Positions 45,849-53,796 of a stretch of DNA of 64,000 bases are shown here, in pieces (the first letter of the stretch is position 1; each line of letters opens with the position of its first letter). The notes beneath the pieces are model-generated. The model saw nothing but the letters and a program-made list of their open reading frames with translations, was not told the origin of the DNA and searched no databases. Position numbers and translations under genes: made by a program. Source of the DNA: Ignavibacterium sp. (lineage in GTDB: Bacteria > Bacteroidota > Ignavibacteria > Ignavibacteriales > Ignavibacteriaceae); contig JAVSMP010000001.1 in the NCBI GenBank assembly GCA_032027145.1, positions 1,020,903-1,084,902 of the forward strand. The letters are read 5' to 3'.

Positions 45849-46583
45849 CTAATCTTTATTTCCTGTAACATCATCAGCAATTTCCTGAGATATCAAAATC
45901 CTTCCACAGTATTCACAGGTAAAAATCCTCACATTTCTTCTTATTTCAAGTTGTCTTTGTGAAGGAACAATGTTATGACAACCTGAACAAGCAGATCTTT
46001 TTACAGTTGCAACAGCCTTGCCTCTTTTTGCTTTACGGATTCTGGTATATAATGATATATCTGGTTTGGTAACCTGTCCCTCAATCTTTTTTCTTTTTTC
46101 AAGCAGTATTGTTTCTTCTTCCTTGTTAGCCTTTATTATCTCCTCAAGGTCGGCTTGTCTTTCAGTCAATTCTTTCTGAAGTTCTTCGAGTTTTGGCTCA
46201 ACTTCCTCAACCTGATTGGTAAGAGTTTTACTCAAATCTGCCAGAGTATCATTCTCAGCTGTTAATTTCAATATCTGTTCTTCTGAATGATCAATCTCTT
46301 TAGTTAAAGCATCGTATTCTTTATTGTTTCTGACCTGATAAAGCTGTGCCTTAAATTTTTTCTGGCTTTCTTTAAGTTTTTCAATTTCTTCTTCGTTGTG
46401 CGCTCTTTTATTAATTGATTCGTGCTGCTCAGTTGTTTTATTCTTTATTTCATCTGTTAATTCGTTAATCTGACTTTCAAGGCTGTTTACCATTCTTGGC
46501 AGATCACCTCTAAGTTCTTCAAGTTTATCTAATTGATCATCTACTAATTGTAACTGGTAGAGAATTTTTAATCTGGTATACAA
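45849..46583 (-). CDS. coiled-coil zinc-ribbon protein (CT398/DUF164-like)
   Basis: 244 aa. A long antiparallel coiled coil (residues ~10-180, rich in Glu/Lys heptads) is followed by a C4 zinc ribbon with CSGCHN and CEYCGR. The layout matches the CT398-like family (COG1579), whose chlamydial member interacts with sigma-54 and the secretion system. Function here is unknown. It starts 11 bp after the nif3-like stop, so it is cotranscribed with it. Confidence 0.9.
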   Translation of the reverse strand: MYTRLKILYQLQLVDDQLDKLEELRGDLPRMVNSLESQINELTDEIKNKTTEQHESINKRAHNEEEIEKLKESQKKFKAQLYQVRNNKEYDALTKEIDHSEEQILKLTAENDTLADLSKTLTNQVEEVEPKLEELQKELTERQADLEEIIKANKEEETILLEKRKKIEGQVTKPDISLYTRIRKAKRGKAVATVKRSACSGCHNIVPSQRQLEIRRNVRIFTCEYCGRILISQEIADDVTGNKD

Positions 46584-46594
46584 TTTTTGGCTCC

Positions 46595-47701
46595 TTAGTT
46601 ATTATAAAAAACTATTGGGTTAGTTGAACCCTTATATTTAAAAACTTTTATTTTCTCTGAAATAGATTTTTCGATTTTAATCTTTATTGCTTCAAGTGAA
46701 TGGATTTCTGTTTCATAATGCCCGGCATCTATTAAAAGGATTTTATTTTCAGCATCCTGAAAAGTATGATATTTAATATCTGCGGTTATAAAAGCATCAG
46801 CACCAGCTTTAATTGCAGTCTCTAAAAGCTCGCTTCCTGAGCCGCCGCAAACAGCAACCTTCCTGATTTTGGATTTTAATCCTTTGGAAAATCTGAGATT
46901 TTTAATCTTCAATGATTTTAATATCAGATTTAGAAATTGCTTGTCTGATAATTCCTTTTCCAAATTCCCGATTACTCCCATTCCATGATTTGAATCCTTA
47001 TTGGCAAGTACATAAACATCAAAAGCAGCTTCTTCGTATGGATGAACTTTTTTCATTGCAGCAACAACTTTATCTACATCGAATGAGTTTACCAGAACTT
47101 CAAGCTTTACTTCTTCTACCGTTTCCAATTTATTTTTTAATCCAACTTTTGGATTTGATTTATCCGATCCCTTGAAAGTTCCGACACCAACAGTTCTGAA
47201 ACTACAGTTTGTATATTCACCTATAATACCAGCTCCTGCTTCGTGCATTGCGTCAGCAACTTTATCAGCGTATTTAACGGGAACAAAGATGGAAATTTTG
47301 TTTTGATTTGATGAGAGGTTAAACAGAAATTTCTGATTTTTTAGTCCGAGTTTTTTAGCAAGCTGAAAACTTACACCGTCTTTTGTAAAATCCAGATTTG
47401 TATGAGCAGAAAAAAGGGTAATATCTTTTTTTATCAACTTTTCAACGATCTTCGAATGTTGATCTTTTCCGACATCGATTTTCTTTAATGGTCTGAAAAG
47501 TAAAGGATGATGGCTAATAATAAGATTGCATTTTAGTTTTATCGCTTCGTTAACAACATCTTCGTTAACATCTAAACAAAGTAGAATGTTTGATACTTCT
47601 CTTTGTAACGATCCAACCTGTAAACCAACATTGTCCTTTTCCCAGGCTATGGATTTAGGTGCCCAGTCTTCTATAATTTTTGCAATACTTTCACATCTCA
47701 T
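46595..47701 (-). CDS. Nif3-like dinuclear metal centre protein (YqfO/GTP cyclohydrolase I type 2 family)
   Basis: 368 aa from ATG 47699-47701 (MRCESIAKIIEDWAPKSIAW). A longer in-frame start at 47779 would encode residues out of a terminator hairpin and has no family support. Motifs are NVGLQVG, ISHHPLLF, SAHTNLDF and, after a PII/CutA-like insert, GDGSGS-like VAVCGGSGSELLETA and IDAGHYETE, giving the dinuclear metal ligands. Function is debated for the whole family. The start codon lies only about 7 bp from the T-run of a hairpin, an unusual arrangement. Confidence 0.9.
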   Translation of the reverse strand: MRCESIAKIIEDWAPKSIAWEKDNVGLQVGSLQREVSNILLCLDVNEDVVNEAIKLKCNLIISHHPLLFRPLKKIDVGKDQHSKIVEKLIKKDITLFSAHTNLDFTKDGVSFQLAKKLGLKNQKFLFNLSSNQNKISIFVPVKYADKVADAMHEAGAGIIGEYTNCSFRTVGVGTFKGSDKSNPKVGLKNKLETVEEVKLEVLVNSFDVDKVVAAMKKVHPYEEAAFDVYVLANKDSNHGMGVIGNLEKELSDKQFLNLILKSLKIKNLRFSKGLKSKIRKVAVCGGSGSELLETAIKAGADAFITADIKYHTFQDAENKILLIDAGHYETEIHSLEAIKIKIEKSISEKIKVFKYKGSTNPIVFYNN

Positions 47702-47707
47702 AAAATC

Positions 47708-47744
47708 AAAAAAAAATGCACCCTTTTTTGGCTTGGGTGCATTT
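47708..47744 (-). terminator. strong hairpin with T-run immediately before the nif3-like gene
   Basis: Minus strand: AAATGCACCC, loop of 11 nt, GGGTGCATTT, followed by T9 in total. The 10-bp perfect stem is a textbook intrinsic terminator, 145 bp after the ispG stop. It ends right at the nif3-like start region, so it either ends ispG transcription or acts as an attenuator of the downstream genes. Confidence 0.82.
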
Positions 47745-47888
47745 CTTAAAATTTTCTGGTCTTCGCATTCAGACCGCAAGGGTCATTTTTAACGAGGAAT
47801 TTTAATTTTTTCGGGTTTAATCTTCTCATATTTAAGTGTTGAAATATATATCTATCCGATCTAATAAACAATTTTTAATTGCTTTAAA

Positions 47889-49883
47889 TCAAGGCTCCAC
47901 CCATTTTCCATCTTCTTTTATCAGTTTAACTAATTCATCAACAGCATTATTTGCCGGAATATTACGTTTTACAATATTTTTTTCCCGATAAAGAGTAATT
48001 TTATCAACTCCAGCTCCAACATAACCATAATCCGCATCAGCCATTTCTCCAGGACCATTTACAATACAACCCATAATTGCAATCTTTAATCCTTTCAGAT
48101 GTTCTGTCCGTTTTCGAATCATCTCAGTTGTTTCCTGCAAGTCAAATAAAGTTCTGCCGCACGAAGGGCATGCAATATATTCTGTTTTTGATATTCTTTG
48201 TCGTGCTGCCTGCAGTATATTGAATAATAACCTGTTAATTATTTTTTCTTTGGTTTCAGATTTTTTAATAAAACTTTTTACATAAACACCGGAATTTTCA
48301 GATTTTATCTCATCAACAGATAACCAGACACCATCACCAAAGCCATCAATCATTAATGCTCCAAAATCCGTTGCTGAATAAAGCTGCAGATTTTCAGATG
48401 TTATGTTGAGATAATCCCGTTTAATTATTATCGGATTCTGAACATCATTTAATAACAAATCAAAAAGCACTCTGCGCTGCTCAGCCATTCCTGCAAGGTT
48501 TTTTGTTTCCAGACTAAGCACAACAGTTTTATCATTTTTTACTTTATCTAAAAAGGATTTTGAAGAATCATCGATAGTCATTGAAACAAAATTCAGCTCG
48601 CTTGATTTTACAGCAGCATTCAGGAATTGTTGTGCAGTATAGATTGGATAGCTGTTATAAGTGTTCTTCAAATCTTTCCATATCTCAAAATCATAAATTA
48701 CATTTAAGCCATTCGGACAATCAAATGGCAGAATATTTTTTTTGAGATATATTAAATCAGCCGCTGTATCTGATAGATTCCATTTATCACTTTGTTCATC
48801 ATAAGTGTATCCAATATCAATTAAATCTCTTTGTGAAGAAATTTTTCTTGAACTGTAATCGGCAACAACTCTTGGAACATTGCCATGCCCGATTGATAGA
48901 ACATTAAATGACTTTCTTTTATTATAATTGAAAGGGTCGATAGGTGATTCATCAATTTCTTTAATAGGTTTATGATCATCTCTTTTTTTATATCTGTTTG
49001 CAATAGCAATTGCAACCGGTGCTTCAAATTCAGGATCTTCTGTTAAAGAAACACGTATAGTATCTCCGATTCCATCTTCGAGTAAAGCTCCTATTCCAAG
49101 TGAGGACTTTATTCTCCCGTCCTCTCCGCCGCCGGCTTCTGTAACGCCAAGGTGAAGCGGATAGTTCATTTCTTCAGCTTCCATTTTATTTATTAATAAT
49201 CTGTAAGCCTGAACCATAACCTGCGGGTTGCTTGCTTTCATTGAAAGAACGATGTTGTGGAAGTTTTCGTCTTCGCATATTCTTAAAAATTCTAATGCAG
49301 ATTCAACCATTCCGAGCGGTGTATCGCCATAACGACTCATAATTCTATCTGACAAAGAGCCATGATTTGTTCCGATACGCATAGCAGTGCCGTACTCTTT
49401 GCAAATCTTTACAAGCGGAGTAAACCTTTCTCTTATTCTGTCAATCTCTTCCTGATATTCAACATCTGTGTATTCAATCAGATCAAATTTTTTTTTATCA
49501 ATATAATTACCGGGGTTAATGCGTACCTTCTCAACAATTCGTGCAGCCATTTCGGCAGCATTTGGAGTAAAATGAATATCTGCAATCAGCGGGACATTAT
49601 AACCGCGTAAACGAAGTTCCTTTTTTATTTCCTCAAGATTTTTTGCTTCGTTAATACTTGGAGCAGTTATTCTTACATATTCGCATCCAGCTTTTACCAT
49701 TCTGATTGTTTGCTCAACTGTTGCAATCGTATTCATAGTATCGGTTGTTGTCATTGATTGAATGCGTATTGGATTATTTCCTCCGAGCGGGATATTTCCT
49801 ATAAAAACTTCTCTTGTAGTATATCTTGAGTATTTTGTTAAGCTATTACAGTAATGTTTTATGTTCTTTACAATTTCTTCCAT
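47889..49883 (-). CDS. ispG: 4-hydroxy-3-methylbut-2-enyl diphosphate synthase, long form
   Basis: 664 aa against about 370 aa for the common bacterial type. N-terminal TIM barrel (GNNPIRIQSMTTTDTMNT, EYVRITAPSINEAKNL), then a long central insert (residues ~310-560), then the [4Fe-4S] domain with Cys572 and Cys575 (CPSCGR), Cys606 and Glu613 (CIVNGPGE). This three-domain form is known from Bacteroidota, Chlorobi, Chlamydiae and plastids. It makes HMBPP in the MEP pathway, together with dxr at 33139-34281, and needs an electron donor such as ferredoxin or flavodoxin. Confidence 0.97.
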   Translation of the reverse strand: MEEIVKNIKHYCNSLTKYSRYTTREVFIGNIPLGGNNPIRIQSMTTTDTMNTIATVEQTIRMVKAGCEYVRITAPSINEAKNLEEIKKELRLRGYNVPLIADIHFTPNAAEMAARIVEKVRINPGNYIDKKKFDLIEYTDVEYQEEIDRIRERFTPLVKICKEYGTAMRIGTNHGSLSDRIMSRYGDTPLGMVESALEFLRICEDENFHNIVLSMKASNPQVMVQAYRLLINKMEAEEMNYPLHLGVTEAGGGEDGRIKSSLGIGALLEDGIGDTIRVSLTEDPEFEAPVAIAIANRYKKRDDHKPIKEIDESPIDPFNYNKRKSFNVLSIGHGNVPRVVADYSSRKISSQRDLIDIGYTYDEQSDKWNLSDTAADLIYLKKNILPFDCPNGLNVIYDFEIWKDLKNTYNSYPIYTAQQFLNAAVKSSELNFVSMTIDDSSKSFLDKVKNDKTVVLSLETKNLAGMAEQRRVLFDLLLNDVQNPIIIKRDYLNITSENLQLYSATDFGALMIDGFGDGVWLSVDEIKSENSGVYVKSFIKKSETKEKIINRLLFNILQAARQRISKTEYIACPSCGRTLFDLQETTEMIRKRTEHLKGLKIAIMGCIVNGPGEMADADYGYVGAGVDKITLYREKNIVKRNIPANNAVDELVKLIKEDGKWVEP

Positions 49884-50008
49884 AGTATTTTCTTATTTTT
49901 ATAAACAAAGCAATTATTAAATCAATTTAGTTCTGTTTTAAATATAAAAATAATTCAGCCTACACTAAAAGCCTTAAATCATGTGTCTTAATCTTATTAT
50001 ATTTGGAT

Positions 50009-51883
50009 ATGCGAATCTCAGAATCGAAAATAGAAGAAATAAGAAACTCAGTAAGTATTGTTGATGTAATATCAGAATATGTTCAATTAAGAAAACGCGG
50101 AAAAAACTTTGTAGGATTATGTCCGTTTCATAACGAAAAAACTCCATCATTTACTGTTACAGAAGAAAAGCAGATATTTCACTGTTTCGGATGTCATACA
50201 GGCGGAAATGTTTTTAAGTTTCTCATGGAATACAGAAAAATTTCTTTTATTGAAGCAGTACAGGAAATTGCGGAACAGCAGGGCATTGAGATTAGTTATG
50301 ATGATGAAGGTTACAACGAGAAGCAATCCGAACAGGAAATTCTGTACGATATAAATACTGAAGCTGCACGATATTTTTTTAATAATTTATTAAATGATCA
50401 GGAAGGCGAGGCAGCCAGAGAATATTTTAAAAACCGAAATCTCAAAATTCAAACAATGCGGGCATTTGGTTTAGGCTATGCAATTAACGGATACGAAAAT
50501 CTTGTAAACTTTCTCAAAGAAAAAAACATCGATCTTGAAAAGGCATTACAACTTGGATTAATCGGACAATACAAAGACGGAAGAATCTATGATAAACTGC
50601 CGGGAAGAATTATCTTTCCAATCTTTTCACCAAACGGAAGAGTGGTTGCTTTTGCGGGAAGAAAATTAAGAGAAGAAGATACCGGCGGTAAATATATAAA
50701 CTCGCCAGAATCCTTAATTTATGTGAAAGGCAGAATTTTATACGGACTATCGCATGCTAAAGATGATATAAGAAAACTTGATAAAGCAATTATTGTTGAA
50801 GGTTATATGGATTTAATCTCACTTTATCAGGCAGGAATTAAAAATGTTGTTGCAGTTTCAGGCACAGCATTAACAGACGATCAGGCACAATTGCTTTCAC
50901 GTTACACTAAAAATGTTGTTCTTTTGTTTGATGCAGATGCAGCAGGGATAAAAGCATCAATGAGAAGTATCGAAATTTTGCTTAAGCGGAATTTTGATGT
51001 TAAGATTTCTACACTGCCAAAGGATGAAGACCCGGATTCTTATGTGAGTAAATTTGGCAAAGAGGCTTTTGAAGAAATTATTAAACGTGCAGAAAATTTT
51101 CTTGAATATCAGACTTCATATTATGAAACACAAAAAATGTTTGATGATCCAACTAAGATGGCAGGTGCTATTCGCGAGCTTGTAAAACCAATTGCTCTTG
51201 TTGACGATGAACTTAAAAGAAGTCTTTTAATCAGAAATATCTCAAGAAAATTTAATCTTAGAGAAAAACTTTTGGAGAGTGAATTAGATAAAGCATTGGA
51301 GTTTCAGAGAAAACAGAGCAGAATTCTATCCCAGAGGATCTTTAAAGATGAAGAGATTCCTAAAGAAGGATTGATTGTAAAGGAGAGAGTTAAAATTCCG
51401 CTGCACATTTACAACACTGAACGAGAATTGATACGATTATTATTTGAAAACAATGAAAAGATAATTGAATTGGTTATTGATAATATTCAGGCAGAGGATA
51501 TTCTTCTTGATATCCATAAAAAAATATTTGAAATAGTTTATTTTGAGTTTGAGAATAGAGGTAGTTTAAACTCAGCCGACTTAATGAATTTATTTGATGA
51601 TGAAACTCAGATATATTTGCGTGAACTTACAATTGAAAAATATTCGTTAAGTGATAATTGGGAAGATTTTTATCTTTCAGAAAGCAAGGAAATAATAGAT
51701 AAAAAGTATGCTGCAGATATTATAATTAAGTATAAACAAAGCCATTTTGATATGCTGATAGCAGCAAATGTTAAAGCACAGGAAAACGCTGAGGCTGAAG
51801 AAAGATTAATTGAGCTTATGAAAGAAAAACAAGAGTTGGAAAAAAGAAAGAAAGCTGTTCGTAAAGAATTTGAAAAAGATTAA
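50009..51883 (+). CDS. dnaG: DNA primase DnaG
   Basis: 624 aa from ATG 50009 (MRISESKIEEIRNSVSIVDV); a TTG 6 bp upstream is in frame but unnecessary. CHC2-type zinc-binding domain (Cys38, His41, Cys59, Cys62; GLCPFHNEKTPSFTV, FHCFGCHTGGNVFKF), the RNA polymerase core with TOPRIM motif IIVEGYMDLISLYQAG and LLFDADAAGIKA, and a C-terminal helicase-interaction region with helical coiled-coil end. It makes RNA primers for replication. It is divergent from ispG, with 125 bp between. Confidence 0.97.
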   Translation: MRISESKIEEIRNSVSIVDVISEYVQLRKRGKNFVGLCPFHNEKTPSFTVTEEKQIFHCFGCHTGGNVFKFLMEYRKISFIEAVQEIAEQQGIEISYDDEGYNEKQSEQEILYDINTEAARYFFNNLLNDQEGEAAREYFKNRNLKIQTMRAFGLGYAINGYENLVNFLKEKNIDLEKALQLGLIGQYKDGRIYDKLPGRIIFPIFSPNGRVVAFAGRKLREEDTGGKYINSPESLIYVKGRILYGLSHAKDDIRKLDKAIIVEGYMDLISLYQAGIKNVVAVSGTALTDDQAQLLSRYTKNVVLLFDADAAGIKASMRSIEILLKRNFDVKISTLPKDEDPDSYVSKFGKEAFEEIIKRAENFLEYQTSYYETQKMFDDPTKMAGAIRELVKPIALVDDELKRSLLIRNISRKFNLREKLLESELDKALEFQRKQSRILSQRIFKDEEIPKEGLIVKERVKIPLHIYNTERELIRLLFENNEKIIELVIDNIQAEDILLDIHKKIFEIVYFEFENRGSLNSADLMNLFDDETQIYLRELTIEKYSLSDNWEDFYLSESKEIIDKKYAADIIIKYKQSHFDMLIAANVKAQENAEAEERLIELMKEKQELEKRKKAVRKEFEKD

Positions 51884-51911
51884 GTCTTTAAATAAACATC
51901 AATAATTTTAA

Positions 51912-52139
51912 ATGGAACTAAATTACAGACAAGCAAAAACCGGAAAACTAATGATAGATATCCTGCCCGATAAGTGTGACTTTTGCGGATGCTGCGTTGG
52001 TGTTTGTCCCGAAGATGCAATTGAATTAAAAGAAGCCGAAATCTATATCATTGATGAGCGATGCACTAATTGTGCAAAGTGTGTTTGGTCCTGTCCGATT
52101 GAAGTTATTAAGTTTAATAAAAATGGAGTCTTGTTCTGA
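51912..52139 (+). CDS. 2[4Fe-4S] ferredoxin
   Basis: 75 aa. Two cluster motifs: CDFCGCCVGVCP and CTNCAKCVWSCP (CxxCxxCxxxCP each), with the classic internal duplication. The N-terminal 24 residues extend beyond the minimal ferredoxin. It starts 28 bp after dnaG and is followed, after a 97-bp repeat, by an FAD-dependent reductase of the geranylgeranyl-reductase type, a likely electron acceptor. Confidence 0.93.
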   Translation: MELNYRQAKTGKLMIDILPDKCDFCGCCVGVCPEDAIELKEAEIYIIDERCTNCAKCVWSCPIEVIKFNKNGVLF

Positions 52140-52148
52140 CCAGCGAAA

Positions 52149-52230
52149 AACTGTGTGATCTGTGTTATCAGCGTTCAATCAAATCGCAATAGCACGCGGA
52201 TGACACGGATTTAACGGATTAACACAGATT
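52149..52230. repeat. dispersed imperfect palindromic repeat, copy 3 (family A-like)
   Basis: Left ATCTGTGTTATCAGCGTT (52158-52175) matches, inverted, AACGGATTAACACAGATT (52213-52230), with CACGCGGATGACACGGATTT between. It shares ACGGAT, CGCGGAT and AACACAGATT units with the copies at 29086 and 36143, but is more diverged. It fills the gap between the ferredoxin and reductase genes, so it lies inside a probable transcript. Confidence 0.6.
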
Positions 52231-52236
52231 AAAAAA

Positions 52237-53403
52237 ATGAAAAATGAATACGATATAATTGTAGTCGGTGCAGGTCCAGCGGGAAGTATGGCTGCAAGAT
52301 TTGCTGCCGAGCAAGGCGTTTCTGTTTTAATGCTGGAAAAAGACAGAGATGTTGGCTATCCTGTCAGATGCGGCGAAGCAATCAGCAAAGCCGGTGTTGA
52401 GGAGTTTATTCCAATTGATGACAAATGGATTGCAGCAAAGATTAATAAATTTTCTTTTAATGCACCTGATGGAAGTGAAGTAATTGTTGAGTTTGGTGAT
52501 GCAGGTTATGTTCTTGAAAGAAGAAACTTTGACTATGAACTTGCAAGAACCGCCGCAGAAGCCGGAGCAGAAATATTAACCCGCGCTTATGTGAATGATC
52601 TGTTGTTTGATAATGACAAGGTTAGCGGTGTGAAGTACGAACTCAAAGGTGAACAGAGAGAAGTGAAATCAAAAATTGTAATTGCGGCTGATGGTGTTGA
52701 ATCACGTGTTGGAAGATGGGCAGGACTAAAAACAGTTACAGATTTTCGTGATATGGAAAGTGCTGTTCAAATAACTGCAGCAAATATTCCTGTTGATCAG
52801 AATACGCTTTATTTTTACTTTGGTCAGGAAGTTGCACCAAACGGATACTTTTGGATTTTTCCGAAAGGCAGTAATAAAGCAAATATAGGGCTTGGTATAA
52901 GCGGTTCTGTTAATAAGAAAAAGTATGCTCAATACTATCTTGATGACTTTATGAACAAACACTATCCTGATGCACCAATACTTACTAAAATTGCCGGCGG
53001 AGTTCCATGTTCAATTACACTCGATAAAATTTCTGCACCAGGAATTATGCTGGTCGGCGATGCAGCAAGACAGGTTAATCCATTAAGCGGCGGCGGAATT
53101 GCTAGCGGAATGATTGGCGGTAAGATTGCAGGAACGATTGCTGGTGAAGCAATCAAGCAGAACAAACTTGATCATATATTAACTTATGATAAAGTATGGA
53201 AAGACAGGCTTGGCAAACGCCACGAAACTTTTAACAGAATTAAAGAAGGCATTTACAATTTTTCTGATGATAAGTTTAACAGTATTGCACATTCAGTTTT
53301 AAAAATTCCAGTTGAAAAAAGAACACTTGGCAAAGTGTTTACAACTGCGTTAATTAATAATCCATCCTTGCTTGTTGATATTGCAAAGGTGTTTGTGGTT
53401 TAG
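52237..53403 (+). CDS. geranylgeranyl-reductase-family FAD-dependent oxidoreductase
   Basis: 388 aa. N-terminal dinucleotide fold DIIVVGAGPAGSMAARFAAE, family motif DVGYPVRCGEAISKAGVEEF (the YxxxCGE signature of GGR), VVIAADGVESRVGRWAG, and FAD-binding GIMLVGDAARQVNPLSGGGI. Relatives saturate isoprenoid chains of lipids, chlorophyll or menaquinone; several use ferredoxin as the electron donor, in line with the neighbouring ferredoxin gene. The substrate is unknown; menaquinone or a polyprenyl carrier are plausible. Confidence 0.88.
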   Translation: MKNEYDIIVVGAGPAGSMAARFAAEQGVSVLMLEKDRDVGYPVRCGEAISKAGVEEFIPIDDKWIAAKINKFSFNAPDGSEVIVEFGDAGYVLERRNFDYELARTAAEAGAEILTRAYVNDLLFDNDKVSGVKYELKGEQREVKSKIVIAADGVESRVGRWAGLKTVTDFRDMESAVQITAANIPVDQNTLYFYFGQEVAPNGYFWIFPKGSNKANIGLGISGSVNKKKYAQYYLDDFMNKHYPDAPILTKIAGGVPCSITLDKISAPGIMLVGDAARQVNPLSGGGIASGMIGGKIAGTIAGEAIKQNKLDHILTYDKVWKDRLGKRHETFNRIKEGIYNFSDDKFNSIAHSVLKIPVEKRTLGKVFTTALINNPSLLVDIAKVFVV

Positions 53404-53417
53404 CAAATAGTTTTTTA

Positions 53418-53446
53418 TTGACATTGCAAATCCAGCTTCTTACATT
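53418..53446 (+). promoter_or_regulatory. sigma-70-like promoter candidate for the PAS kinase gene
   Basis: TTGACA (53418-53423), a 17-bp spacer and TACATT (53441-53446, four of six consensus). It lies 14 bp after the reductase stop and would give a leader of about 340 nt to the kinase start at 53797. The consensus used by this organism's main sigma factor is not known, so this is a weak call. Confidence 0.3.
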
Positions 53447-53796
53447 ACAACAGCTAATTCCTTTAACTGAAATGTAAGTTCAAAACTTTCTTCAATTGGT
53501 TTTGCTGTTTGTATAATAACATCAGAATTGATTTGTGGAAGATATCCAATTACTGATGATCTTACCTGGCAGGTGTTAACCAGAATATTTTCAATCTTAG
53601 AATTTCCGTTTATTTTGTAATGGCTCAAAAGATTGCTTAAATAACCCGAACATTAACAAGTGGAATAGACTGTCAGGTAACGAATTCAGAGTTTCTATTA
53701 AATTAATCTGCTTAATGATAAGTTTGAATAATTTCTTTTGTGTTATAGATTAAAACAAATTATTATATTTCAGATGCTAAGAAATAAATATGATTA
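53447..53796. other. 350-bp gap, no supported gene
   Basis: Minus-strand frames here (for example VRSSVIGYLPQINSDVIIQT within 53440-53628, only a TTG start) look partly protein-like but have no RBS and no recognised family. They could be decayed coding sequence or leader of the kinase transcript. No hairpin with T-run was seen. Confidence 0.35.

Noticed and set aside
47702-47779. 26-residue N-terminal extension of the Nif3-like protein
   Set aside because: It reads through the terminator hairpin, is low complexity, and homologues start at the equivalent of the internal Met.
53440-53628. 62-codon minus-strand frame
   Set aside because: Only a TTG start, no RBS and no family. It may be decayed coding sequence, but not enough supports a gene call.
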